A DNA stretch of 31,322 bases from the NCBI GenBank assembly GCA_047623825.1, contig JBLHOS010000031.1, positions 1 through 31,322 on the forward strand, read 5' to 3'. The position numbers and the translations under genes were made by a program. Below are positions 1 through 8,183 of the stretch, piece by piece (position 1 is the stretch's first letter; each line of letters starts with the position of its first letter). Origin of the DNA: JBLHOS01 sp047623825. Its GTDB lineage: Bacteria > Pseudomonadota > Alphaproteobacteria > Rhodobacterales > Rhodobacteraceae. The notes under the pieces were generated by a model. It ran no database searches. It was given only the letters and a program-made list of their open reading frames with translations, and was not told the DNA's origin.

Positions 1-346
1 GGATTTTTTGACGGCGACAAGGCGGACTGAAATTGGGCACTGGCCAGTCTGGCCTGGCCAGCTCAACCAAGCTTTCGGCAAAACCTGTTGTCTGCCGAAG
101 CACCATTCCAAATAACACTTTTAGCGTCAGACAGGTTGGGATTGCAGCATCGCTGTAGGCTTGTTGACGGCCACGCTTGCCGCTGGGTTCTGGCACATCG
201 TGGGATTGACAAAATCGTCAGGGCTGTGTTGCGACTAGGCCAGCTCACCGTCTTGTAGCCTGAGGGGTATCGGCTTGCTAATGCGGTCAAGCTAGCAGGC
301 CAGGTTCACAAGGTTCATCTCGGAAAACGGTTTGTGCAACAAGGCC
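1..346 (-). mobile_element. Decayed IS5-family insertion sequence, end with terminal repeat, cut by window edge
   Basis: Read on the minus strand, this stretch gives the N-terminal third of an IS5-family transposase in more than one frame. One frame (about 255-210) gives YKTVSWPSRNTALT, the usual start of these transposases. A second frame (about 200 down to 1) gives GKRGRQQAYSDAAI, then LRQTTGF, then a CRRQK motif. The spacer between the two parts is shorter than in intact members, and no single frame runs through, so the gene is broken. At 330-346 lies GTTTGTGCAACAAGGCC, which on the minus strand reads GGCCTTGTTGCACAAAC and resembles the terminal inverted repeats of IS5/IS903/IS427-type elements. 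This fixes the outer boundary near 346. The rest of the element, if present, lies left of the window. Confidence 0.78.
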
Positions 347-413
347 CCTTGGAGTCATCCAAGGCCTCCCACCAAATTTGTGCAGCATAGCACCATGCCT
401 ATTGAGGCAGCCG

Positions 414-1283
414 TCATGATCGATGACTTTGCCACATCGTGTAGATCCCCGATGCGACGATAAGGGCAGCCCCCAGCAGGATCATTGGGGTCGGGCGTTC
501 CTCAAACAAAAAGACGCCCAAGAACAACAGAAAGACCAGTCGTGAATACCGAAAAGGTGACACGATCGAGACCGCGGTTGACCGGATCGAGGCAATCAGC
601 AGTAAATAACCCGCCGCGCCAAATCCGATCATGGCGATGACGTATCCCCAATTCGGGTCGGCGGGGATCAGGCTGCCTTGGGTCGACAAGCACCAAAAAA
701 TTGCGAACGGCATGGCGGCGGCCATCGTATATGTGGCCAACCGGGATGAGGCCATGCCTGCCGGCGTAAGTCGGGTCGTCAGATCGCGTCCCGACAGGCC
801 CACCATGGCAACCAATGCCCACAAGACAGAAACCTGAAAACCATCAGCGCCGGGTTGGATGATCAGCAAAACCCCACAAAAACCGACGGCAATCGCGGCC
901 CATTGCCTCCAACTTACACGCTCATCCAAAAACACCACGGCGCCGACCGTAACCACCAGCGGTGTGGCCTGAATGATGGCACCAACCGTTGACAGCGGCG
1001 CCGTCGCCAAGGCCAGCACAATCCCAAAAGCTCCCATCATTTCTGTCACATAGCGCACCAGCAAAATCGAGGTGAAGGCATCGCGGCTAAACAAGACTTC
1101 ACCCTGACTTTTTGCCAACACCGCAAAGACGATCCCGCCGCCACCCATTAGAAAAAACGTCGTATGGGCGGGTGACATGGTGCCTGACGCAAGTTTGACA
1201 AACACGTCCGTGCCGGCAAAAAAAGCCATAGATATGATCATCAGGGCAATGCCGCGGACATTCTTTTCGGCAAAGGTGCTCAA
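414..1283 (-). CDS. EamA/DMT-family inner-membrane permease
   Basis: This is a 289-residue polytopic membrane protein of the drug/metabolite transporter superfamily, with two tandem EamA repeats and about ten hydrophobic segments. The first repeat starts near VRGIALMIISMAFF and the second near the middle of the protein; a conserved LDERVSWRQW stretch closes the first. The substrate cannot be told from sequence. I place the start at a TTG (1283) because CTGGAGAA lies seven bases upstream and the resulting length is typical of the family. The frame stays open for 64 more codons upstream, but those residues are not membrane-like and do not fit the family. The gene diverges from the type I secretion genes across a roughly 260-base intergenic region. 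Its 3' side faces an IS relic. Confidence 0.85.
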   Translation of the reverse strand: MSTFAEKNVRGIALMIISMAFFAGTDVFVKLASGTMSPAHTTFFLMGGGGIVFAVLAKSQGEVLFSRDAFTSILLVRYVTEMMGAFGIVLALATAPLSTVGAIIQATPLVVTVGAVVFLDERVSWRQWAAIAVGFCGVLLIIQPGADGFQVSVLWALVAMVGLSGRDLTTRLTPAGMASSRLATYTMAAAMPFAIFWCLSTQGSLIPADPNWGYVIAMIGFGAAGYLLLIASIRSTAVSIVSPFRYSRLVFLLFLGVFLFEERPTPMILLGAALIVASGIYTMWQSHRS

Positions 1284-1367
1284 TGGGTTCTCCAGATCGA
1301 TTTGGGAGACAGCTAAGCGCAAAAACTGACAGGCGATAGCCCTGACATTTAAGCGGCAGCTCTGACG

Positions 1368-1406
1368 ATGCATTTGGTCGAGGATGAGCCAGATTGTTAA
1401 ATGCAT
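1368..1406. promoter_or_regulatory. Inverted repeat in divergent intergenic region, possible operator
   Basis: The arms ATGCATTT (1368-1375) and AAATGCAT (1399-1406) are exact inverted copies separated by 23 bases. They sit in the gap between the EamA permease and the type I secretion ABC gene, which are transcribed away from each other. Spacing of about three helical turns between arm centres would suit a dimeric regulator, but no regulator gene is adjacent. The operator role is inference. Confidence 0.3.
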
Positions 1407-1547
1407 TCGAGAATTACGTTCGCGGTCATTGATGCGACAGCATCGTTCAACGCTTCCTCTGGCCAAAATCAGCAAACCGCCCGTTTTGCGATATTCTTAA
1501 GACCTCATGGCTACGGTGGATTGATCTTTACCAAGCTATGAGTGCGA

Positions 1548-3254
1548 ATGTCTGATCATCCCCGCCTGAGCCTTTGCCCCAATCGAGGTGCCTTGATATT
1601 CGCAGCTCTTTTCAGCGTGTTTGTGAACCTGCTGATGCTTACGGGGCCGCTTTTCATGTTGCAGGTCTATGACCGGGTGCTGGCCAGCCGGTCTGAGGCG
1701 ACTTTGATCGCGTTATTGGTGCTGGTTGCAGGGCTATACGGCGCGATGGCGGTGTTGGACTTCGTGCGCGGACGTATCGGCGCGCGCATCGGAGCGCAGT
1801 TGCAGACCCGGTTGGACGGAACTGTGTTTGCCGCTGTCCTGCGAGCACCACTTGGATTGTCGCGTCAGGCGGCAACGGGATTGGCGGATCTCGAAAGCGT
1901 TCGCAGGTTTTGCTCGGCCCCCGTCGCCTTTGCGATCTTTGACGCGCCGTTTTCACCACTGTTCATTGTGGCAATTTTTGTCTTTCATCCGTTGTTGGGC
2001 TGGTTGGCGGTGGCGGGGGGCGGTGTGTTGCTGATGATCTCAGCATGCAATCAATGGGCCAGCCATAAACCCGGCGGATTGGTTGCGCAAACGTCGGCCG
2101 GTGCCACGCAAATTGCAGAGCAGATCAGAACACAGCCCGAAACGATCCGGAGCCTTGGTATGACGGCACCAGCAATCACCAGATGGCAGCGGCATCGCGG
2201 CGCCGCGCTGGATGCTGAGATGGTACTAAGTGATCATAACGGTGGCTTTGGATCGCTGACCAAGGCGATACGCTTGTTTCTGCAGTCGGCGATGCTGGCG
2301 CTTGGTGCGTGGCTCGTCTTGCAAGAGCAGTTGACGCCTGGTGCGATGATTGCAGCCTCGATCCTGATGGGACGCGCGCTTGCCCCGATTGAGCAGATTA
2401 TTGGTGGGTGGGCATCAGTCGCGCGTGCGCGACGTGGCTGGCGGTCGCTGAGCGAGCTGTTGAGCCAAGCACCGGAACCTGCGCCCCGCACCCGATTGCA
2501 CCGGCCAAACGCCCGGTTGAGTGTGACAAACCTGACAGTGCTGTCGCCCAATGATCGCAGTCAGGTTCTGGGTGACGTCACCTTTCAGGTTGGCCCGGGC
2601 CTAGCCTTGGGTGTTGTGGGCGAAAGCGCGTCAGGCAAATCTAGCTTAGCCCGTGTGCTGACAGGGCTGTGGCGTCCAGTCGCTGGTGCGGTTCGGCTGG
2701 ACGGCGCAGCGTTAGAACATTTTGGGGAGGAAGATCTTGCACAACATGTCGGATATTTGCCTCAGGAAGTCGTGCTGTTTGACGGGACGCTTTCGGAAAA
2801 CATCGCCCGGCTTCAGCCAGATCCAGATGCAGCAGAGATCATCAAAGCGGCCCAAGCGGCTGGTGCCCATGAGATGATCCTTAGCCTGCCCGATGGTTAT
2901 GACACTGCAATCGGCGCAGGTCTTACCCGGTTATCGGGCGGCCAAAAACAGCGGATTGGATTGGCCCGCGCCCTTTACGGGGACCCGGTAGTGCTGGTTC
3001 TTGACGAGCCAAATTCCAACTTGGACGCAGCGGGCTCAGCGGCGCTGAATGATACGATCCGGACCCGAAAGGCCGCCGGCCAGATTGTGATCGTTATGGC
3101 GCATCGGCCCGCTGCAATCGCTGAATGCGATCTTATCTTGATGTTGCGTCATGGGCGCGTTGCGGCCTTTGGCCCGCGCGAAGAGGTATTGCGAAAAATA
3201 GTCAAGAATCACGCTCATATCGCCAGCGATACCGGCGTTGGAGGTGTTGCGTGA
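1548..3254 (+). CDS. Type I secretion system ABC transporter (PrtD-type permease/ATPase)
   Basis: This 568-residue protein combines a six-segment membrane domain (about residues 15-300) with an ABC ATPase domain, the layout of type I secretion transporters that move RTX or protease-like substrates in one step through the envelope. Visible nucleotide-binding motifs are a Walker A GESASGKSS near residue 358, the signature LSGGQKQR near 462, a Walker B VVLVLDEP near 482 followed by a D-loop-like NSNLD, and an H-loop MAHRP. It lacks an N-terminal C39 peptidase domain, so it is of the PrtD/AprD class. ATG 1548 is favoured; a GTG six bases upstream is in the same frame. The stop overlaps the GTG start of the membrane-fusion gene, so the two are probably coupled. 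No outer-membrane TolC partner or substrate gene is present in the window. Confidence 0.9.
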   Translation: MSDHPRLSLCPNRGALIFAALFSVFVNLLMLTGPLFMLQVYDRVLASRSEATLIALLVLVAGLYGAMAVLDFVRGRIGARIGAQLQTRLDGTVFAAVLRAPLGLSRQAATGLADLESVRRFCSAPVAFAIFDAPFSPLFIVAIFVFHPLLGWLAVAGGGVLLMISACNQWASHKPGGLVAQTSAGATQIAEQIRTQPETIRSLGMTAPAITRWQRHRGAALDAEMVLSDHNGGFGSLTKAIRLFLQSAMLALGAWLVLQEQLTPGAMIAASILMGRALAPIEQIIGGWASVARARRGWRSLSELLSQAPEPAPRTRLHRPNARLSVTNLTVLSPNDRSQVLGDVTFQVGPGLALGVVGESASGKSSLARVLTGLWRPVAGAVRLDGAALEHFGEEDLAQHVGYLPQEVVLFDGTLSENIARLQPDPDAAEIIKAAQAAGAHEMILSLPDGYDTAIGAGLTRLSGGQKQRIGLARALYGDPVVLVLDEPNSNLDAAGSAALNDTIRTRKAAGQIVIVMAHRPAAIAECDLILMLRHGRVAAFGPREEVLRKIVKNHAHIASDTGVGGVA

Positions 3255-4546
3255 GCGCGCGTTGGTCGATGTCGAGATATACTTGGACCGGACTCATCAC
3301 CGTCGCACTATTGATCGGCGGCATCGGCGCTTGGGGCAGCCGGGCGATGCTGGCGGGCGCCGTCATTGCATCCGGTCATCTAGAGGTTGAGGGTCGGATC
3401 CAAGTGGTGGAGCATCCTGATGGCGGGGTTGTGTCCGCAATCTTGGTCCGGGAGGGCGATGTGGTTGAGGCCGGTGAGGCGTTGCTGCGATTAGACGGCA
3501 GCAGTCTGCGTTCAGAACTGGCGATCTTAGAAGGGCAGCGAACTGAGATCATGGCCCGCTCACTTCGACTTCAAGCAGAGCGGGATGATGCTGGGGATTT
3601 GGAATTTGGTGCGGATCTGCAACCGCTTGCGGCAGGGGATAACGGGCTGAACCAGATCCTTCTGGGTCAACGAAGGCTCTTTTTGGCCCGCCTTGAGACC
3701 TTTGACGAGACACTGCGGTCGCTGCGTGAGCAGCAAGATCAGATCTGGGCTGAAATTGACGGACAAAGTGCCCAAATCGCATCTGTTGAGCAGCAAATTT
3801 CATTTATCGAGATCGAACTGGTGAATATGCAAAGCTTGCTTGACCGTGGTCTGACCTCAGCCTCACAAGTGCTGATATTGCGGCGCGAACAGGCGCGTTT
3901 GACTGGAACCCGCGGTGAAACCGTCGCAGCGATCGCGCGCAATCGAGGTGCGATTGCCCAACTGAATACCGAACGATTACGTCTGTCTGCGACGCGGCGC
4001 GAACACGCAGAGACCGAGTTGGGAGATTTGGCGGTTCAACTGGCTGAGTTGCAGGAACGGATTGGCCCGGCACAAGAACGCCTCGCACGGGTGGATCTTC
4101 GCGCCCCGATGGCAGGCATAGTGCATGACCTGCAGATTACCTCGCTGAACGCGGTGCTGCGTCCGGCAGAGCCCGTCCTGTATGTCGTGCCAACCGGTCA
4201 AGAAATGGTAATTGCGGCCCGGGTTGATGCGCTGCATGTCGATGCAGTGTTTGTGGGCCAACCTGCGGCGCTGCATTTCACTGCCTTTCAATCGCGTATG
4301 ATGCCAGAGATTATCGGCATCGTACGACGCATCTCACCTGATGTATTGACTGATCCACGGACCAATCAACTCTACTACTCGGTATACATAGATACGAGCC
4401 CGGATCAGTTGGTCCGTCTGGGCGACGTGACTTTGGTACCTGGCATGCCGGTAGAGGCGTTTATTCAAACCGGCGCGCGAACGCCGCTGAACTACCTATT
4501 GCGCCCGCTGACCGACTATTTTGCACGGGCATTCCGCGAGGAGTGA
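3251..4546 (+). CDS. Type I secretion membrane-fusion protein (HlyD/PrtE family)
   Basis: This is a 431-residue periplasmic adaptor protein linking the ABC transporter to an outer-membrane channel. It has a short cytoplasmic N-terminus, one membrane segment at about residues 11-30, a lipoyl-like half motif (VVEHPDGGVVSAILVREGD), and a long glutamine- and arginine-rich coiled-coil region (about 90-280). The second lipoyl half (RAPMAGIVHDL) follows, then a beta-barrel C-terminal domain containing LVPGMPVEAFI. The start is GTG at 3251, whose TGA overlaps the stop of the ABC gene; the frame is open upstream, but only this start gives the family's usual N-terminus. Length is normal for PrtE-type proteins. 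Confidence 0.9.
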   Translation: MSARWSMSRYTWTGLITVALLIGGIGAWGSRAMLAGAVIASGHLEVEGRIQVVEHPDGGVVSAILVREGDVVEAGEALLRLDGSSLRSELAILEGQRTEIMARSLRLQAERDDAGDLEFGADLQPLAAGDNGLNQILLGQRRLFLARLETFDETLRSLREQQDQIWAEIDGQSAQIASVEQQISFIEIELVNMQSLLDRGLTSASQVLILRREQARLTGTRGETVAAIARNRGAIAQLNTERLRLSATRREHAETELGDLAVQLAELQERIGPAQERLARVDLRAPMAGIVHDLQITSLNAVLRPAEPVLYVVPTGQEMVIAARVDALHVDAVFVGQPAALHFTAFQSRMMPEIIGIVRRISPDVLTDPRTNQLYYSVYIDTSPDQLVRLGDVTLVPGMPVEAFIQTGARTPLNYLLRPLTDYFARAFREE

Positions 4547-4696
4547 TGCGGGGGTTTCGGGCGCCGCGTTCGCCAACATGGCATTTACCATAAGATAGAT
4601 TGCCGATCCGTCCCATGTATCCACGAAGGCCCCTTGACGACCAGTGATTGCAGGCTGACCGTAGTCATGAATTATTATGTAAGAGGAGTGATGATC

Positions 4697-5254
4697 ATGC
4701 GACGACTGGGGCAGATTTTGAGCGTGGCGTTGATTGGGATTTTGCCGGCAGGAATGGGCATTGCGCAGAAGGCCATCGAGACAACAAGTGGAACCTGTGT
4801 GATCACGGTTGAGGGCCTTTGGCTGGACAGCTTTCCAGTCACAGCCAGCACTGATGGTGTCTGTGGACAAGCCGATGTGACCCTGATCGTCAACAACCGG
4901 GACGGCGAAGTTTTGTTGAGCGAGACGCAAGCCCCGAGCAGCCTTTTTGGGTTCTACGAGGTGAACACACCCGAAAGAATGACGATGGCCTTGGAAGAAT
5001 GGATTGGCTTCAATACCTCAAGCACGACAACGGGCACCTTGCCAGATTGGATTGAGGGCGAAGCCGCGCCCGTCGCCTCGGAATTTCCGTTTTATGTAGA
5101 TGACCGCGTAAACCACCGGACTTACATCTCCATCAGAAGCCAAGATATGCCTATGATCTGCTTTGTGCAGGGCATGGAAAGCTCTCGCTGCTTGGCCAGT
5201 GATCCAGAGATGCTGACGTTGAAACTCGTTGGTGTTCAAAGCTTTCCCGGTTAG
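4697..5254 (+). CDS. Secreted protein of unknown function with four cysteines
   Basis: I do not recognise this family. The 185-residue product begins with a Sec-type signal peptide (MRRLGQ followed by a hydrophobic core up to about residue 23, with GIAQ as a likely cleavage site). The mature part has four cysteines (TCVITV, GVCGQ, MICFV, SRCLA), enough for two disulfide bonds, and no membrane segment. ATG 4697 is chosen because AGGAG at 4684-4688 is eight bases upstream; an in-frame ATG at 4691 lies only two bases from it. It follows the type I secretion genes after about 150 bases, but its N-terminal signal peptide argues against its being a type I substrate. The SulP gene starts 65 bases downstream. 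Confidence 0.7.
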   Translation: MRRLGQILSVALIGILPAGMGIAQKAIETTSGTCVITVEGLWLDSFPVTASTDGVCGQADVTLIVNNRDGEVLLSETQAPSSLFGFYEVNTPERMTMALEEWIGFNTSSTTTGTLPDWIEGEAAPVASEFPFYVDDRVNHRTYISIRSQDMPMICFVQGMESSRCLASDPEMLTLKLVGVQSFPG

Positions 5255-5319
5255 GGAAAAAGACAAATGCTTGAAGGAACGACAGGTGAGCTGATCAGGT
5301 GCAGCCCCTTGGAGGCAGG

Positions 5320-7059
5320 ATGAAGCGCTACATACCTTTGCTGCAATGGGCGCCAAACTATTCGCGCCAGGCACTGTCGAATGATCTGATTGCGGCCTTG
5401 ATTGTGACGATCATGCTGATCCCGCAATCCTTGGCATACGCGTTGTTGGCGGGGTTGCCGCCCGAGGCGGGGCTTTATGCGTCGATTGTGCCGATCTTAC
5501 TTTATTCGGTATTTGGAACCAGCCGGACGCTGGCTGTTGGGCCTGTTGCGGTTGTGTCGTTGATGACTGCGGCGGCTGTTGGCACTGTGGCTGAGGCTGG
5601 AACCGCAGGCTACGCCGTTGCGGCGCTGACGCTTGCGGCAATGTCCGGGACCATATTGTTGTTGATGGGCATTTTTAAACTAGGTTTTTTGGCCAATTTT
5701 CTGTCGCACCCGGTGATCGCAGGGTTCATCACCGCCTCGGGCATTCTAATCGCGGCCAGCCAGTTGAAACATCTGCTTGGGATCACCGCTGAAGGCCATA
5801 ACCTAGTTGATATTGTCGCGTCGTTGGGTACCCATCTGGGTGACGTCAATTGGGTCACCCTTGCGCTTGGCGTCGGGGCCACTGGATTTCTGTTTTGGGT
5901 CCGAAAGGGGATGAAGTCTGCCTTGACCAATGCGGGAGTGGGCAATCGTGCTGCTGATGTTTTGACCCGTGCGGGGCCGGTTCTGGCGGTCGCTGTGACG
6001 ACTGCGTTGGTCTGGGGGTTCGATCTGGATGGGCAGGATGTCGCGATCGTCGGCAGCGTTCCGCAAAGCTTGCCACCGCTGACCATGCCTTCGACCTCAT
6101 TGGATCTGATCCGCGCGCTTATTATGCCTGCGATCCTGATCTCGGCCATTGGGTTTGTTGAATCCATATCAATCGCCCAGACACTTGCTGCAAAAAAACG
6201 CCAGCGGATTGATCCCAATCAAGAATTAATCGGTCTGGGTGCCGCAAATCTTGGGGCGGCCTTTACCGGCGGTTACCCAGTAACAGGTGGATTTGCCCGG
6301 TCGGTGGTCAATTTCGATGCAGGTGCTGAAACGCAGGCCGCGGGTGCCTTTACCGCCATCGGGTTGGCGATCGCGGCCTTGGCGTTGACGCCGTTGGTAT
6401 TTTTCTTGCCCAAGGCGACGTTGGCCGCAACGATCATCGTAGCGGTCCTGTCGCTGGTCGATTTTTCGATCCTTCGGCGCAGTTGGGATTATTCCAAACC
6501 AGATTTTGCCGCTGTCGCCGCAACGATCCTGCTGACCCTTGGGTTGGGTGTTGAGGTCGGCGTGTCCAGCGGAGTGATCTTATCAGTTCTGCTGTTTTTG
6601 TACCGGACGTCGCGGCCCCATATTGCCGAGGTGGGGCTGGTTCCTGGCACCCAGCATTCGCGCAATATCAACCGGCATGACGTTCTGACAGATCCCAAGG
6701 TCCTGACTATCCGGATCGATGAAAGCCTCTATTTCGCAAATGCGCGATTTTTGGAGGATTTCATTTATGATAGGGTCGTTGGCGACTGCCCAATCGAGCA
6801 TGTCGTTTTGATGTGTTCAGCCGTTAATGAGATTGATCTGAGTGCGCTGGAATCGCTGGAGGCCATCGCCCATCGATTGAAAGAACTGAGGATCACGTTG
6901 CACTTGTCGGAGGTGAAAGGCCCCGTCATGGATCGGTTGGCGCAAACCAACTTTTTGCAAGAGTTGAGCGGTCAGGTCTTTTTGGCGCAATATGATGCAC
7001 AGCGAACCCTGTCTGCGCAATTAGTTGAACCAAATTCGCCACCCGATGATCACGTCTGA
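5320..7059 (+). CDS. SulP/SLC26-family inorganic anion transporter with STAS domain
   Basis: This 579-residue inner-membrane transporter belongs to the SulP family, which moves sulfate, bicarbonate or related anions. The N-terminal signature (LIVTIMLIPQSLAYALLAGLPPEAGLYAS at about residues 27-55) is classic, and about eleven hydrophobic segments follow up to residue ~430. The FTGGYPVTGGFARSVVN stretch is the conserved loop of the second repeat. The C-terminal ~130 residues form a STAS domain (from about VLTIRIDESLYFANA), which usually regulates transport. The start is ATG 5320, with GGAGGCAGG directly upstream. Three same-strand genes follow closely. The actual anion cannot be read from sequence; the rhodanese two genes downstream hints at sulfur chemistry, but that is inference. 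Confidence 0.9.
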   Translation: MKRYIPLLQWAPNYSRQALSNDLIAALIVTIMLIPQSLAYALLAGLPPEAGLYASIVPILLYSVFGTSRTLAVGPVAVVSLMTAAAVGTVAEAGTAGYAVAALTLAAMSGTILLLMGIFKLGFLANFLSHPVIAGFITASGILIAASQLKHLLGITAEGHNLVDIVASLGTHLGDVNWVTLALGVGATGFLFWVRKGMKSALTNAGVGNRAADVLTRAGPVLAVAVTTALVWGFDLDGQDVAIVGSVPQSLPPLTMPSTSLDLIRALIMPAILISAIGFVESISIAQTLAAKKRQRIDPNQELIGLGAANLGAAFTGGYPVTGGFARSVVNFDAGAETQAAGAFTAIGLAIAALALTPLVFFLPKATLAATIIVAVLSLVDFSILRRSWDYSKPDFAAVAATILLTLGLGVEVGVSSGVILSVLLFLYRTSRPHIAEVGLVPGTQHSRNINRHDVLTDPKVLTIRIDESLYFANARFLEDFIYDRVVGDCPIEHVVLMCSAVNEIDLSALESLEAIAHRLKELRITLHLSEVKGPVMDRLAQTNFLQELSGQVFLAQYDAQRTLSAQLVEPNSPPDDHV

Positions 7060-7153
7060 TCCGCATCTTTCACAAAACTGCGAGCGGGGGTCCTAGAAAG
7101 GCAATGTTCGGTTACGAGTAGTGCAACGCTCTCAAACCAAAGGGTTACGTCCA

Positions 7154-7678
7154 ATGAACCGCCTGATAATTTCTGCAGTTTTTGCCAGCCTTGTTCCTTT
7201 CACTTCATTGGCGGGTGAGCAATTTATTGATGAGACGACATTTGCCGTTTCTGGCTATGACGTCGTAGAATATTTCATGCTGGAGCAAAGCCCATTGGGC
7301 GTTCCGCAACTCGCAGGTGTGCCCGGTCTCGCTAATATCACCGCAGAATATAACGGTGCGACCTTTGCCTTCTCGTCAGAGGAAAATCGGGACGTCTTTT
7401 TGGTGGACCCCGCCGCCTATGTTCCGCAATACGATGGCCATTGCGCCTATGGCGTCGCTCAGGGTGGCAAGGTTCCCGGTAATCCGAACCTGTGGCGGAT
7501 CGTCGATGGGGAACTTTTTCTCAACATCACCGAAGCTGTTGCTGGTTTCTGGGAGGTGGACATTTCCGGCAACCTGCAACAGTCGCAGATCAATTGGACA
7601 ACCATCGAAAGCATGCCGGCCTCAACCCGGACCATCCCACAATTCACGTCTGCAGCACCTTTGACAAACGGTGGGTGA
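7154..7678 (+). CDS. Secreted YHS-domain protein
   Basis: This 174-residue protein has an N-terminal signal peptide (MNRLIISAVFASLVPFTSLA). It carries the YHS-domain pattern found in small bacterial exported proteins: GYDVVEYF near the mature N-terminus, then YDGHCAYGVAQGGKVPGNP and WRIVDGELFLNI. YHS domains are short cysteine-containing modules thought to bind metals, but the role of this exported group is not established. The single mature-part cysteine is in HCAYG. ATG 7154 is chosen because it begins the signal peptide; an upstream in-frame GTG gives an unlikely N-terminus. The stop lies one base before the rhodanese start, so the two genes are probably co-translated. Confidence 0.85.
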   Translation: MNRLIISAVFASLVPFTSLAGEQFIDETTFAVSGYDVVEYFMLEQSPLGVPQLAGVPGLANITAEYNGATFAFSSEENRDVFLVDPAAYVPQYDGHCAYGVAQGGKVPGNPNLWRIVDGELFLNITEAVAGFWEVDISGNLQQSQINWTTIESMPASTRTIPQFTSAAPLTNGG

Positions 7679-7679
7679 G

Positions 7680-8159
7680 ATGACGGATCAGCCCCAATCC
7701 AACCGCGCCGCGCGCCCAAACCGGCGGATCGTCGTTTGGGGTGGAGTTGCCATAGCCACGGTTGCGGCCGTCTATAGCCTTAGTCCCATGGTTGCGCCTG
7801 CAACCGAGTTGAGCCTGACACCGGATGAGGCACATCAGCACGCTACCGCGCAAGAGATCTTGTTGATTGATATTCGCCGTCCTGATGAATGGGACCTGAC
7901 GGGCATCGGCCAAGGGGCTGTGCCGCTGGATATGCGGCGTGACGATTTTACTTCAGCACTGCGTGAATTGGCCGGTGACGATCTTGGTCGCCCGATCGCG
8001 CTGATCTGCGCGCGCGGTGTGCGGTCGCGCCGCCAGTCGGCCCAAATGATTGAGGCTGGATTTATGCAGATCATCGATATCCCCGAAGGGATGCTGGGCT
8101 CAGGTTCAGGGCCGGGATGGCTGGCGCGCGGTTTGCCGATTTATCCATATGAAAGCTAA
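7680..8159 (+). CDS. Membrane-anchored rhodanese-like protein
   Basis: This 159-residue protein has a hydrophobic N-terminal segment (IVVWGGVAIATVAAVYSL) that should anchor it in the inner membrane with the catalytic domain in the periplasm. A single rhodanese domain follows. It contains the LLIDIRRPDEW motif and the active-site loop CARGVRS, with the catalytic cysteine near residue 110. The domain ends in GSGPGWLARGLPI, typical of single-domain sulfurtransferases. It starts at ATG 7680, one base after the YHS gene's TGA, so translational coupling is likely. The family transfers sulfane sulfur from donors such as thiosulfate; the natural donor and acceptor here are unknown. Its position behind a SulP transporter and a YHS protein is compatible with a sulfur or redox role. 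Confidence 0.87.
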   Translation: MTDQPQSNRAARPNRRIVVWGGVAIATVAAVYSLSPMVAPATELSLTPDEAHQHATAQEILLIDIRRPDEWDLTGIGQGAVPLDMRRDDFTSALRELAGDDLGRPIALICARGVRSRRQSAQMIEAGFMQIIDIPEGMLGSGSGPGWLARGLPIYPYES

Positions 8160-8183
8160 TGAAACGCGAAGGGGCGACTGACA

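Noticed and set aside
63..290. 75-residue open frame on the minus strand
   Set aside because: Only its start matches the transposase; the rest is an out-of-frame reading of the IS5-family relic, so it is not a gene of its own.
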